A stretch of 22,027 bases of DNA, taken from IMG/VR virus record IMGVR_UViG_3300037193_000647, positions 1 to 22,027 of that record; one strand, 5' to 3'. Of the stretch, positions 12,785 through 20,705 are shown piece by piece. A model generated the notes under the pieces. That model was not told where the DNA came from. It saw only the letters and a program-made list of their open reading frames with translations, and searched no databases. Both the position numbers and the translations under genes were made by a program. Source of the DNA: a virus. Numbering within the stretch: position 1 is the stretch's first letter; every line of letters begins with the position of its first letter.

Positions 12785-15544
12785 GTGGCGTTCCCTGCCG
12801 ACCCGCTCGACCTGACCGCCGAGCTGTACGTCTCGGGTGCGTGGACCGACATCACCGAGGACGTGTTTGCCCGTGGCGGCGGCGGGCTGAGCGTCCACCG
12901 CGGCCGGGCCGACGAAGGGGTGCGGACCGACCCCGGACGGGCGTCGTTCAGCTTGAAGAACACGCTCGGCCGCTACTCCCCGCGTAACCCGACGTCGCCG
13001 TACTACGGCCAGATCGGCCGTAACACAGCGGTCAGGTTCTCGGTGGCCGGCGCCTCCACCTACCTGGCCATGCCGGGCGACACCACGTCTAAGGCCACCA
13101 CCCCGGACGTGGCCGCGCTCGGCATCACGGGCGACATAGACGTGCGCGTGGACCTGGAGCTGCTCAACTGGCGTGAGCACGTGGACCTTGCGGCCAAGTA
13201 TCAGGCCGCGAGCGATCAACGCTCGTGGGCGCTCTACCTGATCGGCGACGGGGGCGGAGAGCTGGTGCTGACCTGGTCCACGGCGGGGACCGAGGCCACG
13301 ACCGTGGACCGGATCAGCACCGTCCCCGTCCCAGCGCCCGCCAACGGCCGCCAGGCCGTGAGAGCCACCTTGGACGTGAACAACGGCGCCGGCGGGCACA
13401 CCGTGACGTTCTACGTCGCGCCCACGATGGCGGGCCCGTGGACACAGCTCGGCGATCCGGTGGTGAACGCAGGAACCACGTCCATTTTCGACTCGACCGC
13501 CGCACTTGAGGTGGGCGACGCGGCCAACCTCCTGGCGCTGCCGGTCGAGGGCAAGATTTACGGGTTCGAGCTGCGAAACGGTATCGCCGGCGCTGGCACC
13601 GCGGTGGCAAACCCCGACTTCACCACGCAGACCCCAGGAGCATCGTCGTTCGCCGACGCCGCGGGCCGCACGTGGACCATCAACGGCGACGCCGAGATCA
13701 CCAACCGTAAGACCCGATTCGTGGGCGAGGTGTCGTCATGGCCGCCACGGTGGGACGTGTCCGGCCGTGACGTGTGGGTGACCGCCGAGGCCGCCGGCAT
13801 CCAGCGGCGCCTCGGCCAGGGCCACTCTGTCGAGGGCTCGGTGATGTACCGGGCCATGACGCTGGACGCTCCCGAGGTGGTGGCCTACTGGCCGCTGGAG
13901 GACGCCCCCGGTGCCACGAGCCTGGCCGCGGCGAGCGCGGGCACGGGTCCGCTCCAGGTGGTAGGCGAGCCCGAGCTGGCCTCCTACGACGGGTTCGCCG
14001 CCTCGGCGCCGCTGCTCGTGCTCGCCGGGGCGCAGCTCACCGGCGCAGCGCCGACCTACACCCCGGGCAACCTGACGCAAGTGCGCTGGCTCATGGCGGT
14101 TCCCGCCGCCGGCGACGCGGACAACCAGTCCATCGTCACCTTCTACACGACGGGCAGTCTCAGGCGGTGGGAGTGCCACTACGGCACCGGCGGCACCCTC
14201 GGGTTGCGGGCGTTCGACAGCGGCGGCACCCAGGTATTCGACTCGGGCGACGTCGCCTTCAGTGTCAACGGCGAGCTGCTGCTGGTGTCGGTGGAGCTGA
14301 CCCAAGATGGCGCTGACGTCGATTGGCTGATCGGCACGCTGGAACCCGGCGCGGCCACCGGGCTCACCTTCAGCGGGACGGCCACCGGGCAGACCGTGGG
14401 CCGCGTCGGCACGATCGTGGTTTCACCGAACGGCGGACTCGCTGACACGGCGATCGGCCACCTCAGCATCCAGAACACGATCACGTCGCTGTTCAACCTC
14501 GGCGCCCAGATGAACGCGTGGATCGGCGAGACCGCGGGCCGGCGCATCGTGCGTCTGTGCGCCGAGGAGGGAATCGCGTGCGTCGCCCGCGGCGACATCG
14601 ACGCCACGGCCGAGATGGGCGCCCAGCTCCCCGGGACGTTGCTCGATCTGCTCGGCGAGTGCGCCGAGACAGACGGGGGGATCTTGTATGAGCCGCGCGA
14701 GGTGCTCGGCTTGGCGTACCGCACCCGAGAGAGCCTCTACAACCAGGCCGCCGCCCTGGCGCTCGACTACGAGGCCGGCCACCTGGTGCCGCCGCTGGAA
14801 CCCACCGACGATGACCAGCAGGTCCGCAACGACATCACAGTGACCCGGGAAGGCGGCAGCTCGGCGCGCTCCGTACTCGAGGCCGGCCCGCTGTCGGTCC
14901 AGGCGCCCCCGGATGGGGTGGGCCGCTATGACGAGCAGGTCACCATCAACCCGCGCTATGACGCGGTGCTGGCCGATCACGCGTCGTGGCGTCTGCACGT
15001 GGCCACGGTGGACGAGACCCGATACCCCGTGGTGAGTCTCAACCTCGCCAAGCTGTACGCCAGTGGCGCCTCGGCCGAGGCGGCCGAGGCGGCCGCCCTG
15101 GACGTGGGCGACCTGCTGACGCTCGACAATCTGCCGGCATGGCTGCCGCCGGGCCTGGTCCGACAGCTCACGCTGGGGTTCGTCGAGTTCCTCGCGCATT
15201 TCGACTGGGACATCTCGGTGAACTGCGTGCCTGGCAACCCGTACCAGGTGGCCGCCTACGGGGTGTCGGGCCGCTACGGCCCGCACAGCACGGTGACCGC
15301 CGAGGCGCTGGACTCCACCGAGACCGGGGTGGACATCACCACACCGGTGGGCCCTCTGTGGTCTACCACCGCCACCGGCTACCAGATCGTGATCGGTGGC
15401 GAGGTGATGACCGTCACCGCGGTGAGCGCGCCCTCGGGCACGGCCCAGACGCTGACGGTCACCCGCAGCGTCAACGGGGTGGCCAAGTCGCACGCGTCCG
15501 GGGCTGCGGTCGAGCTGGCCGAGCCCGCCATCTACGCACTGTGA
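12785..15544 (+). CDS. minor tail protein (tail tip, Dit/Tal-like)
   Basis: A 919-residue tail-tip protein. The N-terminus (AELYVSGAWTDITEDVF, RADEGVRTDPGRASFSLKNT, LGRYSPRNPTSPYYGQIGRN) is the signature opening of large actinophage minor tail proteins and would fit a distal-tail hub. Residues about 92-268 look like a laminin-G/concanavalin-type beta sandwich (YLAMPGDTTSKATTP, DIDVRVDLELLNWREHVDLA, RSWALYLIGDGGGELVLTW). Residues about 300-360 return to hub-like sequence (RFVGEVSSWPPRWDVSGRDV). A second LamG-like segment starts near 367 (VAYWPLEDAPGATSL). A helical and mixed region follows (IGETAGRRIVRLCAEEGIAC), and the end is a small beta domain (TAEALDSTETGVDITTPVGP). GTG 12785 begins three bases after the tape measure stop. 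No separate Dit and Tal genes exist here, so this protein may do both jobs (inference). Confidence 0.82.
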   Translation: MAFPADPLDLTAELYVSGAWTDITEDVFARGGGGLSVHRGRADEGVRTDPGRASFSLKNTLGRYSPRNPTSPYYGQIGRNTAVRFSVAGASTYLAMPGDTTSKATTPDVAALGITGDIDVRVDLELLNWREHVDLAAKYQAASDQRSWALYLIGDGGGELVLTWSTAGTEATTVDRISTVPVPAPANGRQAVRATLDVNNGAGGHTVTFYVAPTMAGPWTQLGDPVVNAGTTSIFDSTAALEVGDAANLLALPVEGKIYGFELRNGIAGAGTAVANPDFTTQTPGASSFADAAGRTWTINGDAEITNRKTRFVGEVSSWPPRWDVSGRDVWVTAEAAGIQRRLGQGHSVEGSVMYRAMTLDAPEVVAYWPLEDAPGATSLAAASAGTGPLQVVGEPELASYDGFAASAPLLVLAGAQLTGAAPTYTPGNLTQVRWLMAVPAAGDADNQSIVTFYTTGSLRRWECHYGTGGTLGLRAFDSGGTQVFDSGDVAFSVNGELLLVSVELTQDGADVDWLIGTLEPGAATGLTFSGTATGQTVGRVGTIVVSPNGGLADTAIGHLSIQNTITSLFNLGAQMNAWIGETAGRRIVRLCAEEGIACVARGDIDATAEMGAQLPGTLLDLLGECAETDGGILYEPREVLGLAYRTRESLYNQAAALALDYEAGHLVPPLEPTDDDQQVRNDITVTREGGSSARSVLEAGPLSVQAPPDGVGRYDEQVTINPRYDAVLADHASWRLHVATVDETRYPVVSLNLAKLYASGASAEAAEAAALDVGDLLTLDNLPAWLPPGLVRQLTLGFVEFLAHFDWDISVNCVPGNPYQVAAYGVSGRYGPHSTVTAEALDSTETGVDITTPVGPLWSTTATGYQIVIGGEVMTVTAVSAPSGTAQTLTVTRSVNGVAKSHASGAAVELAEPAIYAL

Positions 15545-15553
15545 GGAGGGCCG

Positions 15554-16474
15554 ATGCCTGACCTCCTGGTGGGGGCGCCCATCTCGGCTGCGGACTTCCC
15601 GCCGGCGGTGTGGGCGTCCGACGCCACGAGCAACGCCAACATCTCGTCAACGAGCTTCATCGCGGGCACGCCGAGCGTGGAAACCACGTTCGTGGCGCCC
15701 ACCTCGGGCGCCGTGCTGCTGTCGGTGGGGTTCGGAGCCTCGGACAACGGCGGGACCAACAGGGTGCACATCGCGCCCGAGGTGCGGGTGGGCAGCGTCG
15801 CCGGCGCGGTCGTCCTGGCTGCCGACGTCACCACGCGCGGCGCCGGCGTGCCGGGAGAGGCCAACGCCAACGCGCACCGCTCCCGCACGACGCTGCTGAC
15901 CGGCCTGACCGCCGGGACGACCTACTACGTGCGGACCATGCACAAGGTGTCCGGGGGCAGCACGGCCGACATCGGGGTGCGCGAGGTGGTCGTGACCCCG
16001 ACGCCGCTGGGGTCCAGCGCGGCAGGCAAGCACGTCAGGGCGCTGGACTACCCGCCGGCGGTGTGGGCGCAGGACGCGACCCAGATCAACAACCCGAGCA
16101 ACTCGGGCTACATCACCGGCACGCCCGAGGTCAGCGTGACGTTCATGGCGCCTACGTCGGGGCGGGTGCTGCTCGTGGTCGGGGGCGGGCTCGGCAACTC
16201 GGCCGGCGCCGACCGGGTGTTCCTCAGCCCTGAGGTGCGCGAGACCAACGCCAGCGGCGCCCTGGTGCTGTCGCCCTCGGTGACAAGTCGGGGGTTCGGC
16301 TCGGACATCGCCGCGAGCGCCTTCGCCTACGGCTCGCGCGAGTCCGTGTTGGAGGGGCTCACCCCTGGCCAGATCTATTACGCGGTGGCCAAGTACGCCG
16401 TGGTGACGTCGGATGCCGGGGCGAGCACGCAGGACATCGCGTGCCGCGAGGTCATCGTGGCGCCGCTGCCATGA
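15554..16474 (+). CDS. minor tail or receptor-binding protein with two tandem domains
   Basis: A 306-residue protein made of two copies of a beta-rich domain of about 145 residues (12-151 and 163-306). Shared positions include D-[FY]-PPAVWA-x-DAT, GTP-x-V-x-x-TF-x-APTSG-x-VLL-x-VG, a PEVR motif, VT-x-RG, and an ending DI-x-x-RE-V-x-V. A third copy is the next gene. At DNA level CCCGCCGGCGGTGTGGGCG occurs at 15598-15616 and 16051-16069, exactly 151 codons apart, so duplication is fairly recent or under selection. Similar domains occur in actinophage tail appendages. GAGGAGGG precedes ATG 15554. The exact target on the host surface cannot be read from sequence. Confidence 0.7.
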   Translation: MPDLLVGAPISAADFPPAVWASDATSNANISSTSFIAGTPSVETTFVAPTSGAVLLSVGFGASDNGGTNRVHIAPEVRVGSVAGAVVLAADVTTRGAGVPGEANANAHRSRTTLLTGLTAGTTYYVRTMHKVSGGSTADIGVREVVVTPTPLGSSAAGKHVRALDYPPAVWAQDATQINNPSNSGYITGTPEVSVTFMAPTSGRVLLVVGGGLGNSAGADRVFLSPEVRETNASGALVLSPSVTSRGFGSDIAASAFAYGSRESVLEGLTPGQIYYAVAKYAVVTSDAGASTQDIACREVIVAPLP

Positions 16475-16923
16475 CGACCACCGGCGCCTATGTGCGCAAC
16501 CCGCAGCCCACCGCCTCGGCCGCCGATGACACGATCATCGCCAACATCACCAACACCAGCTACGCCCCGGGCACGCCCGAGGTCGGGGTGTACTTCGTGG
16601 CGCCGCCCTCGGGCCGCGTCCGCCTGACCATGGGCGGGGGGTTCCGCGACAACAGCTCGGGTGACCGGATCTTCTACGCCCCGCAGCTCTTCCGCGAGGA
16701 CTCCTCCGGTACCGAGGTGCTGGTGCCGAGCGTGACGTTCCGCGGCTACCTGTCGGTGGCGACGGACAACGAATTTCAGTACGGCTCTCGGGTGTCGATG
16801 CTGGAGGACCTCATACCGGGCCAGCGCTATTACCTGCGCTCCATGTTCCTGGCCAACCCCGGCACCGACCCCGACACGGCCGACATCGCCGCCCGGGACA
16901 TCATCGTGATCCCCGTGCCATGA
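16471..16923 (+). CDS. minor tail protein, single-domain third copy
   Basis: A 150-residue protein that is essentially one copy of the domain repeated twice in the previous gene: GTPEVGVYFVAPPSGRVRLT, a GGGFRDNSSGDRIFY loop region, SVTFRGY, YGSRVSMLEDLIPGQRYYL and TADIAARDIIVIPVP. The DxPPAVWA opening of the other copies is replaced by a shorter polar start. The ATG overlaps the previous stop (ATGA), which suggests balanced synthesis, for example of a mixed appendage. Function as a fibre or receptor-binding part is inferred from position and from likeness to its neighbour. Confidence 0.68.
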   Translation: MTTTGAYVRNPQPTASAADDTIIANITNTSYAPGTPEVGVYFVAPPSGRVRLTMGGGFRDNSSGDRIFYAPQLFREDSSGTEVLVPSVTFRGYLSVATDNEFQYGSRVSMLEDLIPGQRYYLRSMFLANPGTDPDTADIAARDIIVIPVP

Positions 16924-16935
16924 GGAGGACCGCCC

Positions 16936-17280
16936 ATGCCCGCGACCACGTGGCGAATCATCATCGAGCAGGGGGCGACATGGCGGTTCCGCCTGACCAT
17001 CGCGGGGCGTGACCTGACCGGCTGCACCGCCCGCATGCAGATTCGCGAGGTCTACGCCTCACCCACTCCGCTGCTCGATCTGACGTCCGACCCCGCAGCA
17101 GGGATCACCATCGACGGGCCCGCCGGGACCATCACCGTGGAGATATCCGCTGCGCAGACCGCGGCGCTCGCCGGCGTGCACCGCGGTGGCGTCTATGACC
17201 TGGAGCTGGAGAGCCCTGACGGAACCGTGGAGCGGCTGCTGAAAGGCGACGTCCTGATCGATCCCGAGGTGACGCGGTGA
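16936..17280 (+). CDS. small beta-domain tail protein (baseplate/fibre accessory)
   Basis: A 114-residue protein matching a widespread phage family seen near tail fibres: an opening like 'W-x-I-x-I-EQGATWRFRLTI', then LTGCTARMQIREVY, LLDLTSDPAAGITI, GTITVEISAAQTAALA and a closing YDLELESPDGTVERLLKGD followed by PEVTR. Homologues occur in phages of many hosts, and it resembles the N-terminal immunoglobulin-like domain of some baseplate upper proteins. Its role is not established. GAGGAGGACC precedes ATG 16936, and seven bases separate it from the collagen-like gene. Confidence 0.72.
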   Translation: MPATTWRIIIEQGATWRFRLTIAGRDLTGCTARMQIREVYASPTPLLDLTSDPAAGITIDGPAGTITVEISAAQTAALAGVHRGGVYDLELESPDGTVERLLKGDVLIDPEVTR

Positions 17281-17287
17281 GGCGGGC

Positions 17288-17611
17288 ATGAGCGAACTCA
17301 CCATTGACCCCGGCACCGTCTACGAGCTGGTGGTGGCGCCACAGACGCCCACGCTGGTGGAGCTGGCCACGCCAGGACCGCAGGGCCCGCCCGGACCGGC
17401 CGGGCCCGCCGGCGGCGCAACCTACCTGTACGACCGGGCGGGCGTGCCCGCCGCCACCTGGACGATCGTCCACGGCCTCGGCCGGCGCGTGCACGTGACC
17501 ATCGCCGGCGACGACGGCCGCGAGGTGGACTCCGACGTCCAGCACGTCGACAGCAACACCATCGTGATCACCTTTGCCGAGCCGTTCTCTGGCACGGCGC
17601 TCATCGGATAG
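17288..17611 (+). CDS. collagen-like tail fibre protein with C-terminal knob
   Basis: A 107-residue protein. A short N-terminal beta segment (LTIDPGTVYELVVAPQT) is followed by four collagen triplets, GPQGPPGPAGPAG (residues 30-42), and a C-terminal domain of about 60 residues (TWTIVHGLGRRVHVTIAGDD to GTALIG). Short collagen stretches in phage fibres promote trimer formation. The C-terminal domain shares the H-x-LG opening and D-[ST]-NT-[IV]-x-[IL]-x-FA-x-[AP] pattern with the end of the next gene, so both fibres carry related knobs. A weak GAGGCGG precedes ATG 17288. Confidence 0.72.
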   Translation: MSELTIDPGTVYELVVAPQTPTLVELATPGPQGPPGPAGPAGGATYLYDRAGVPAATWTIVHGLGRRVHVTIAGDDGREVDSDVQHVDSNTIVITFAEPFSGTALIG

Positions 17612-17620
17612 GAGCCCCCC

Positions 17621-18616
17621 ATGGCACGCGCCGTACTGAACGGACTCGACCTCTCCAACCAGCGGATCACCAACCTGGCCGACCCGTCGTCAGCGACCGA
17701 CGCCGCGACCCGCCAGTACGTCGATGCGGTCGCACGCGGGCTGAGCTGGAAACAGTCGGTACGCGCCGCGACCACCACGGCGGGCACGCTGGCCACGAGC
17801 TTCGAGGACGGGGACGTCGTCGACGGGGTCACGCTCGCCACCGGCGATCGCATCCTCATCAAGGACCAGGCCAGCGGCGCCGAGAACGGCATCTACGTCG
17901 TGGCCGCGAGCGGCGCGCCCACCCGGGCGGCCGACATGCCCGCCGCCAGCGACGGCAAGGGCGTGGCCGTCACCGTGACCTCGGGCACGGTCAACGCTGA
18001 TCGGGTCTACATCCAGACCGCCGACACCGCCACGGTGGGCACCGACGCGCTGACCTGGTCGCAGCTCGGTGGTGGCGGCACGAGCTACACCGCCGGCGAC
18101 GGCCTGTCGGAGAGCCCGGCGGGCACCTTCAACGTGGCCACGGGCGCGGGCCTGGAGATCTCCTCCGACACGGTCCGCATCGCCGCCGCGGCGGCCGGCG
18201 CGGGCCTGACCGGCGGCGGCGGCTCCGCGCTCGCGGTCGGCGCCGGGAACGGCATCACCGTCAACGCCGACGACGTCGCCCTGGCCAGCTCGACGGCCGG
18301 GGCGGGCCTCACCTACACGACCGGCGTGCTCGCGGTCGGGGCCGGTACGGGCATCTCGGTGGCGGCCGACGCCGTAGCCGTTGACACCGGCGTCGTGTCG
18401 CGGCATGTGGCGGCCAACGTCGGGGACGGCTCGGCGACGCAGATTGACGTCGCCCACAACCTCGGCACGTACGACGTCAGCGTTGAAGTGTTCGTCAACT
18501 CTGGTAGCCGCGAAACGGTGATCTGTGATGTGAGCAGGCCGGACACCAACACCGTCCGGCTGAATTTCGCCAGCGCGCCCAGCTCGTCGCAGTACCGCGT
18601 CGTCGTCCAGGGCTGA
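17621..18616 (+). CDS. tail fibre protein with glycine-rich repeats
   Basis: A 331-residue fibre. Residues 9-36 hold the tail-fibre motif NLADPSSATDAATRQYVDA. Residues about 46-150 hold a domain common in phage fibres (SVRAATTTAGTLATSFEDGD, VDGVTLATGDRILIKDQASG, AENGIYVVAASGAPTRAADM). Residues 157-256 are repeats built on GAGxGIxVxADxVA and AGxGL, likely a beta-helical or trimeric shaft. Residues 262-331 form a knob (ATQIDVAHNLGTYDVSVEVF through NTVRLNFASAPSS) related to the end of the previous gene. AGGAG precedes ATG 17621. It is the most fibre-like protein of the window and a likely host adhesin; specificity cannot be inferred. Confidence 0.8.
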   Translation: MARAVLNGLDLSNQRITNLADPSSATDAATRQYVDAVARGLSWKQSVRAATTTAGTLATSFEDGDVVDGVTLATGDRILIKDQASGAENGIYVVAASGAPTRAADMPAASDGKGVAVTVTSGTVNADRVYIQTADTATVGTDALTWSQLGGGGTSYTAGDGLSESPAGTFNVATGAGLEISSDTVRIAAAAAGAGLTGGGGSALAVGAGNGITVNADDVALASSTAGAGLTYTTGVLAVGAGTGISVAADAVAVDTGVVSRHVAANVGDGSATQIDVAHNLGTYDVSVEVFVNSGSRETVICDVSRPDTNTVRLNFASAPSSSQYRVVVQG

Positions 18617-18622
18617 CCCGCC

Positions 18623-19204
18623 GTGCCCCGCGCGATCACGCCCCTGCATCTGGCGCACATCGCCGCACCGGCCAGCCCGCCCTCTGGCTACACGGCGCTG
18701 TCAGCTCGGGCCGGGGACCTGCTCTACAGCGAGGACTCGGCCGGGGCCGAGCGGCTCGTGGCCGCCGGCCCCGAACCGGTCCGCCTCACCTCGGCGCAGA
18801 ACTCCACCTCAACGTCCCTCGCGGACGTGACAGGGCTCGGCCTGGCCGTCGAGGCTGGCCGACGCTACATGTTCCGATTCGTCGGCCAGTACACGGCCGC
18901 CGCCACGACCACCGGGCTGGGTCTGGCCGTCAACGGGCCCACGCTCGGGTCCGAGGGGCTGCTGTGCAACCTGTTCATCGGCCAGACCCAGCAGGTGCCG
19001 AACCTGGGCACCGCGACCGCCTACAACACTGCCCTGCTGGCCACGGCGTCGTCAGGGTCCACCCGGATGCCGTGGGAGTGCTGGGGCCACATCCACATCG
19101 GGGGCAGCGCGGGCACGCTGCAACTCCGCTTCCGTTCCGAGGTGAACGGCTCGCAGGTGTCCATTCAGGCCGGCTCGATCGGTTTCGCCTGGGCGGTCGG
19201 CTGA
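18623..19204 (+). CDS. tail appendage protein, tandem paralogue 1
   Basis: A 193-residue protein starting at GTG 18623. The N-terminal signature MPRAITPLHLAHIAAPASPP is shared with the next gene (MPRSLNPVHLPELASASNPP). A compact beta domain follows: SLADVTGLGLAVEAGRRYMF, TTGLGLAVNGPTLGSEG, then WECWGHIHIGGSAGTLQLRF and VSIQAGSIGFAWAVG. Domains with LADVTGL, NGP and a final AGS-like motif are frequent in actinophage tail appendages and may fold like a C1q jelly roll (inference). No strong ribosome site is present, so expression may depend on the upstream fibre gene. Its stop overlaps the next ATG. Confidence 0.68.
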   Translation: MPRAITPLHLAHIAAPASPPSGYTALSARAGDLLYSEDSAGAERLVAAGPEPVRLTSAQNSTSTSLADVTGLGLAVEAGRRYMFRFVGQYTAAATTTGLGLAVNGPTLGSEGLLCNLFIGQTQQVPNLGTATAYNTALLATASSGSTRMPWECWGHIHIGGSAGTLQLRFRSEVNGSQVSIQAGSIGFAWAVG

Positions 19205-19788
19205 TGCCCCGCAGCCTTAACCCCGTGCATCTGCCCGAGCTGGCCAGCGCCAGCAACCCGCCCAGCGATACCACCGCGGTGCATGGCCTGGCCCACGGGT
19301 GGGCGCAGCGCGGCGCCGCCGGCGACACCCGCCGGCTGTACGACGTCGTCACGGGCCGGGTGGCGTCCAACTTGACCAGCACCACGACCACGCTGGCCGA
19401 CATGACCGGCCTGGCCCTGCCCGTCGTCGCGGGTGGCCACTACTACTACGAGTGGTCGGGCACCTACAGCTCGTCCAGCACGGCGAGCTTTCTCGCCGCG
19501 GGCGTCAATGGCCCATCGACGGGCGCGAGCGGCGTCGCGGCCAACGTGCACATCCACGTCGGGGCCGGCGCCGACTGGTGGGACAACGGCTGTCTGACCT
19601 CGTTCGGCACGTCCAGGACCACAGGGTTTATCAGCGCGGCCAACACGCCGATCGTCTGGCGCATTCATGGCTACTGCCACATCGGGGCGAGCGGCGGCGA
19701 CGTCGTCCCCCAGTTCGCCCGCAACTCCGGCAGCGGCACGATCACCATCCAGGCCGGCGCCTGGGGCTGGCTGTGGCGCCTCGGCTGA
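19204..19788 (+). CDS. tail appendage protein, tandem paralogue 2
   Basis: A 194-residue paralogue of the preceding protein. Aligned features: MPRSLNPVHLPELASASNPP, TTTLADMTGLALPVVAGGHY, FLAAGVNGPSTGASGVAANV, WRIHGYCHIGASGGDVVPQF and ITIQAGAWGWLWRLG. Compared with copy 1 it is richer in aromatic residues in the middle (HYYYEWSG and ADWWDNG), typical of carbohydrate-contact surfaces, but that is inference. ATG 19204 shares its A with the previous TGA. The two copies have drifted strongly, so the duplication is old or under diversifying selection. A 16-base gap with GAGAGGGGG leads to the membrane protein. Confidence 0.68.
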   Translation: MPRSLNPVHLPELASASNPPSDTTAVHGLAHGWAQRGAAGDTRRLYDVVTGRVASNLTSTTTTLADMTGLALPVVAGGHYYYEWSGTYSSSSTASFLAAGVNGPSTGASGVAANVHIHVGAGADWWDNGCLTSFGTSRTTGFISAANTPIVWRIHGYCHIGASGGDVVPQFARNSGSGTITIQAGAWGWLWRLG

Positions 19789-19804
19789 CCCAGAGAGGGG
19801 GCCC

Positions 19805-20242
19805 ATGAGCGGTGTCCACGAACGCGACCGAGACCCCCTCGGCCGGCGCATCCGCGCACGCCTCGGCCGGCGCGGTGCGAGCCTGCTGTTCTTCGCCTTC
19901 CTTGACCTGGCCTTCGCGCTCATCATGGCGACGACCACGGACCCGTCCACCAGCGCCGGGTACGCGTTCCTGAGCCGCATCGCACCGCTGTGGGTGTGGG
20001 CGGTGCCGTGGGCTGTCGTGGGCCTGCTGTGCCTCGCCTACTCGATCGCCGAGCATGACCGCCCGGCGTTCATCGCGGTGTCCGCGCTCAAGGTCGGGTG
20101 GGGCGTGCTCTACCTCGCGGGCTGGCTGTGGGGCGAGATAGACCGCGGGTACGTGGCCGCGGTGATCTGGGGCGCCTTCGCGGGGTTCGTGCAGGTGATC
20201 GCAGGGTGGGCCGAGCGGCCACGGCCACGCGAGGAGACGTGA
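19805..20242 (+). CDS. four-helix membrane protein, possible lysis accessory
   Basis: A 145-residue membrane protein. A basic N-terminus (RRIRARLGRRG) precedes four predicted transmembrane segments: about 25-42 (LLFFAFLDLAFALIMA), 61-81 (WVWAVPWAVVGLLCLAYS), 88-109 (FIAVSALKVGWGVLYLAGW) and 115-134 (YVAAVIWGAFAGFVQVIAGW). Similar proteins stand between fibre and lysin genes in many actinophages, usually with no assigned role. It could be a second holin or antiholin beside the r1t-like holin downstream; sequence alone does not decide. ATG 19805 is preceded by GAGAGGGGG. Its TGA overlaps the next ATG by one base. Confidence 0.65.
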   Translation: MSGVHERDRDPLGRRIRARLGRRGASLLFFAFLDLAFALIMATTTDPSTSAGYAFLSRIAPLWVWAVPWAVVGLLCLAYSIAEHDRPAFIAVSALKVGWGVLYLAGWLWGEIDRGYVAAVIWGAFAGFVQVIAGWAERPRPREET

Positions 20243-20547
20243 TGGACCCGACCGCGGTCATCGTGGCCGCGATCGGGGCAGCGGCCAGCATCGCCGCCGC
20301 CATCACCACCGCCAGGACCGCCACCCGCGGCGCCCAGACGAGTGAGCGGGTCACCGTGCACCAGATCGAGGCCGACGCCTACAAGCGGGCCCGCGAGGTC
20401 TACGAGGGCGCCCTGGAGCGCATGCAAAGCGAGATCACCCGGCAGGCCGACCAGATCAACGCGTTGCAGCGCCAAGTAGGCCGGCTCACCCGCCAGGTAC
20501 GTGCCGCGGGCCTGGTGCCCGTGACCAGCAGTGAGGAGGAGGAGTGA
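20242..20547 (+). CDS. single-span coiled-coil membrane protein
   Basis: A 101-residue protein. One hydrophobic segment (VIVAAIGAAASIAAAITT, about residues 6-23) is followed by a charged coiled coil (about 42-88: EADAYKRAREVYEGALERMQ, ITRQADQINALQRQVGRLTR) and an acidic end (SSEEEE). This N-anchor plus coiled coil design is common in actinophage lysis cassettes; the role may be regulation of the holin or support of lysin release, which is inference. It overlaps its upstream neighbour by one base and its downstream neighbour by four (GTGA). The acidic tail is encoded by GAGGAGGAGGAG, which also provides the ribosome site for the next gene. Confidence 0.62.
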   Translation: MDPTAVIVAAIGAAASIAAAITTARTATRGAQTSERVTVHQIEADAYKRAREVYEGALERMQSEITRQADQINALQRQVGRLTRQVRAAGLVPVTSSEEEE

Positions 20548-20705
20548 GCAAGCCAACCGAGCGTGACCACGAGGCCGTGCTGGTCGCCACACGGGTCAAC
20601 CGCCGGCCCGCCGGGGCGAGCGACCCCGAGGAGGAGGCCATCTTGGAGCGCCTCTACGGGCCGCCCGACGCCGCAGGCATCTACCGCGGCGAGCCGCGGT
20701 CATGA
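20544..20705 (+). CDS. 53-residue conserved phage protein
   Basis: A small gene starting at GTG 20544 within the preceding stop (GTGA) and ending at TGA 20703-20705, which overlaps the endolysin ATG by four bases. The protein reads VSKPTERDHEAVLVATRVNR and continues DPEEEAILERLYGPPDAAGI. The pattern 'DPEEE-x-x-L-x-x-LYG-x-PD-x-x-G-[IVF]' recurs in small proteins near the lysis genes of actinophages that I recall. The exact tiling of GTGA and ATGA junctions and the GAGGAGGAG upstream support real translation. No function is known to me. Confidence 0.65.
   Translation: MSKPTERDHEAVLVATRVNRRPAGASDPEEEAILERLYGPPDAAGIYRGEPRS

Noticed and set aside
14423-15493. 356-codon open frame on the - strand under the minor tail protein gene
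   Set aside because: A shadow of strong third-position GC bias, with no recognisable sequence or start site.
17377-17416. Collagen triplets as evidence of a bacterial surface protein
   Set aside because: Only four triplets occur and the gene lies between two tail genes with a fibre-type knob, so a phage fibre is the simpler reading.
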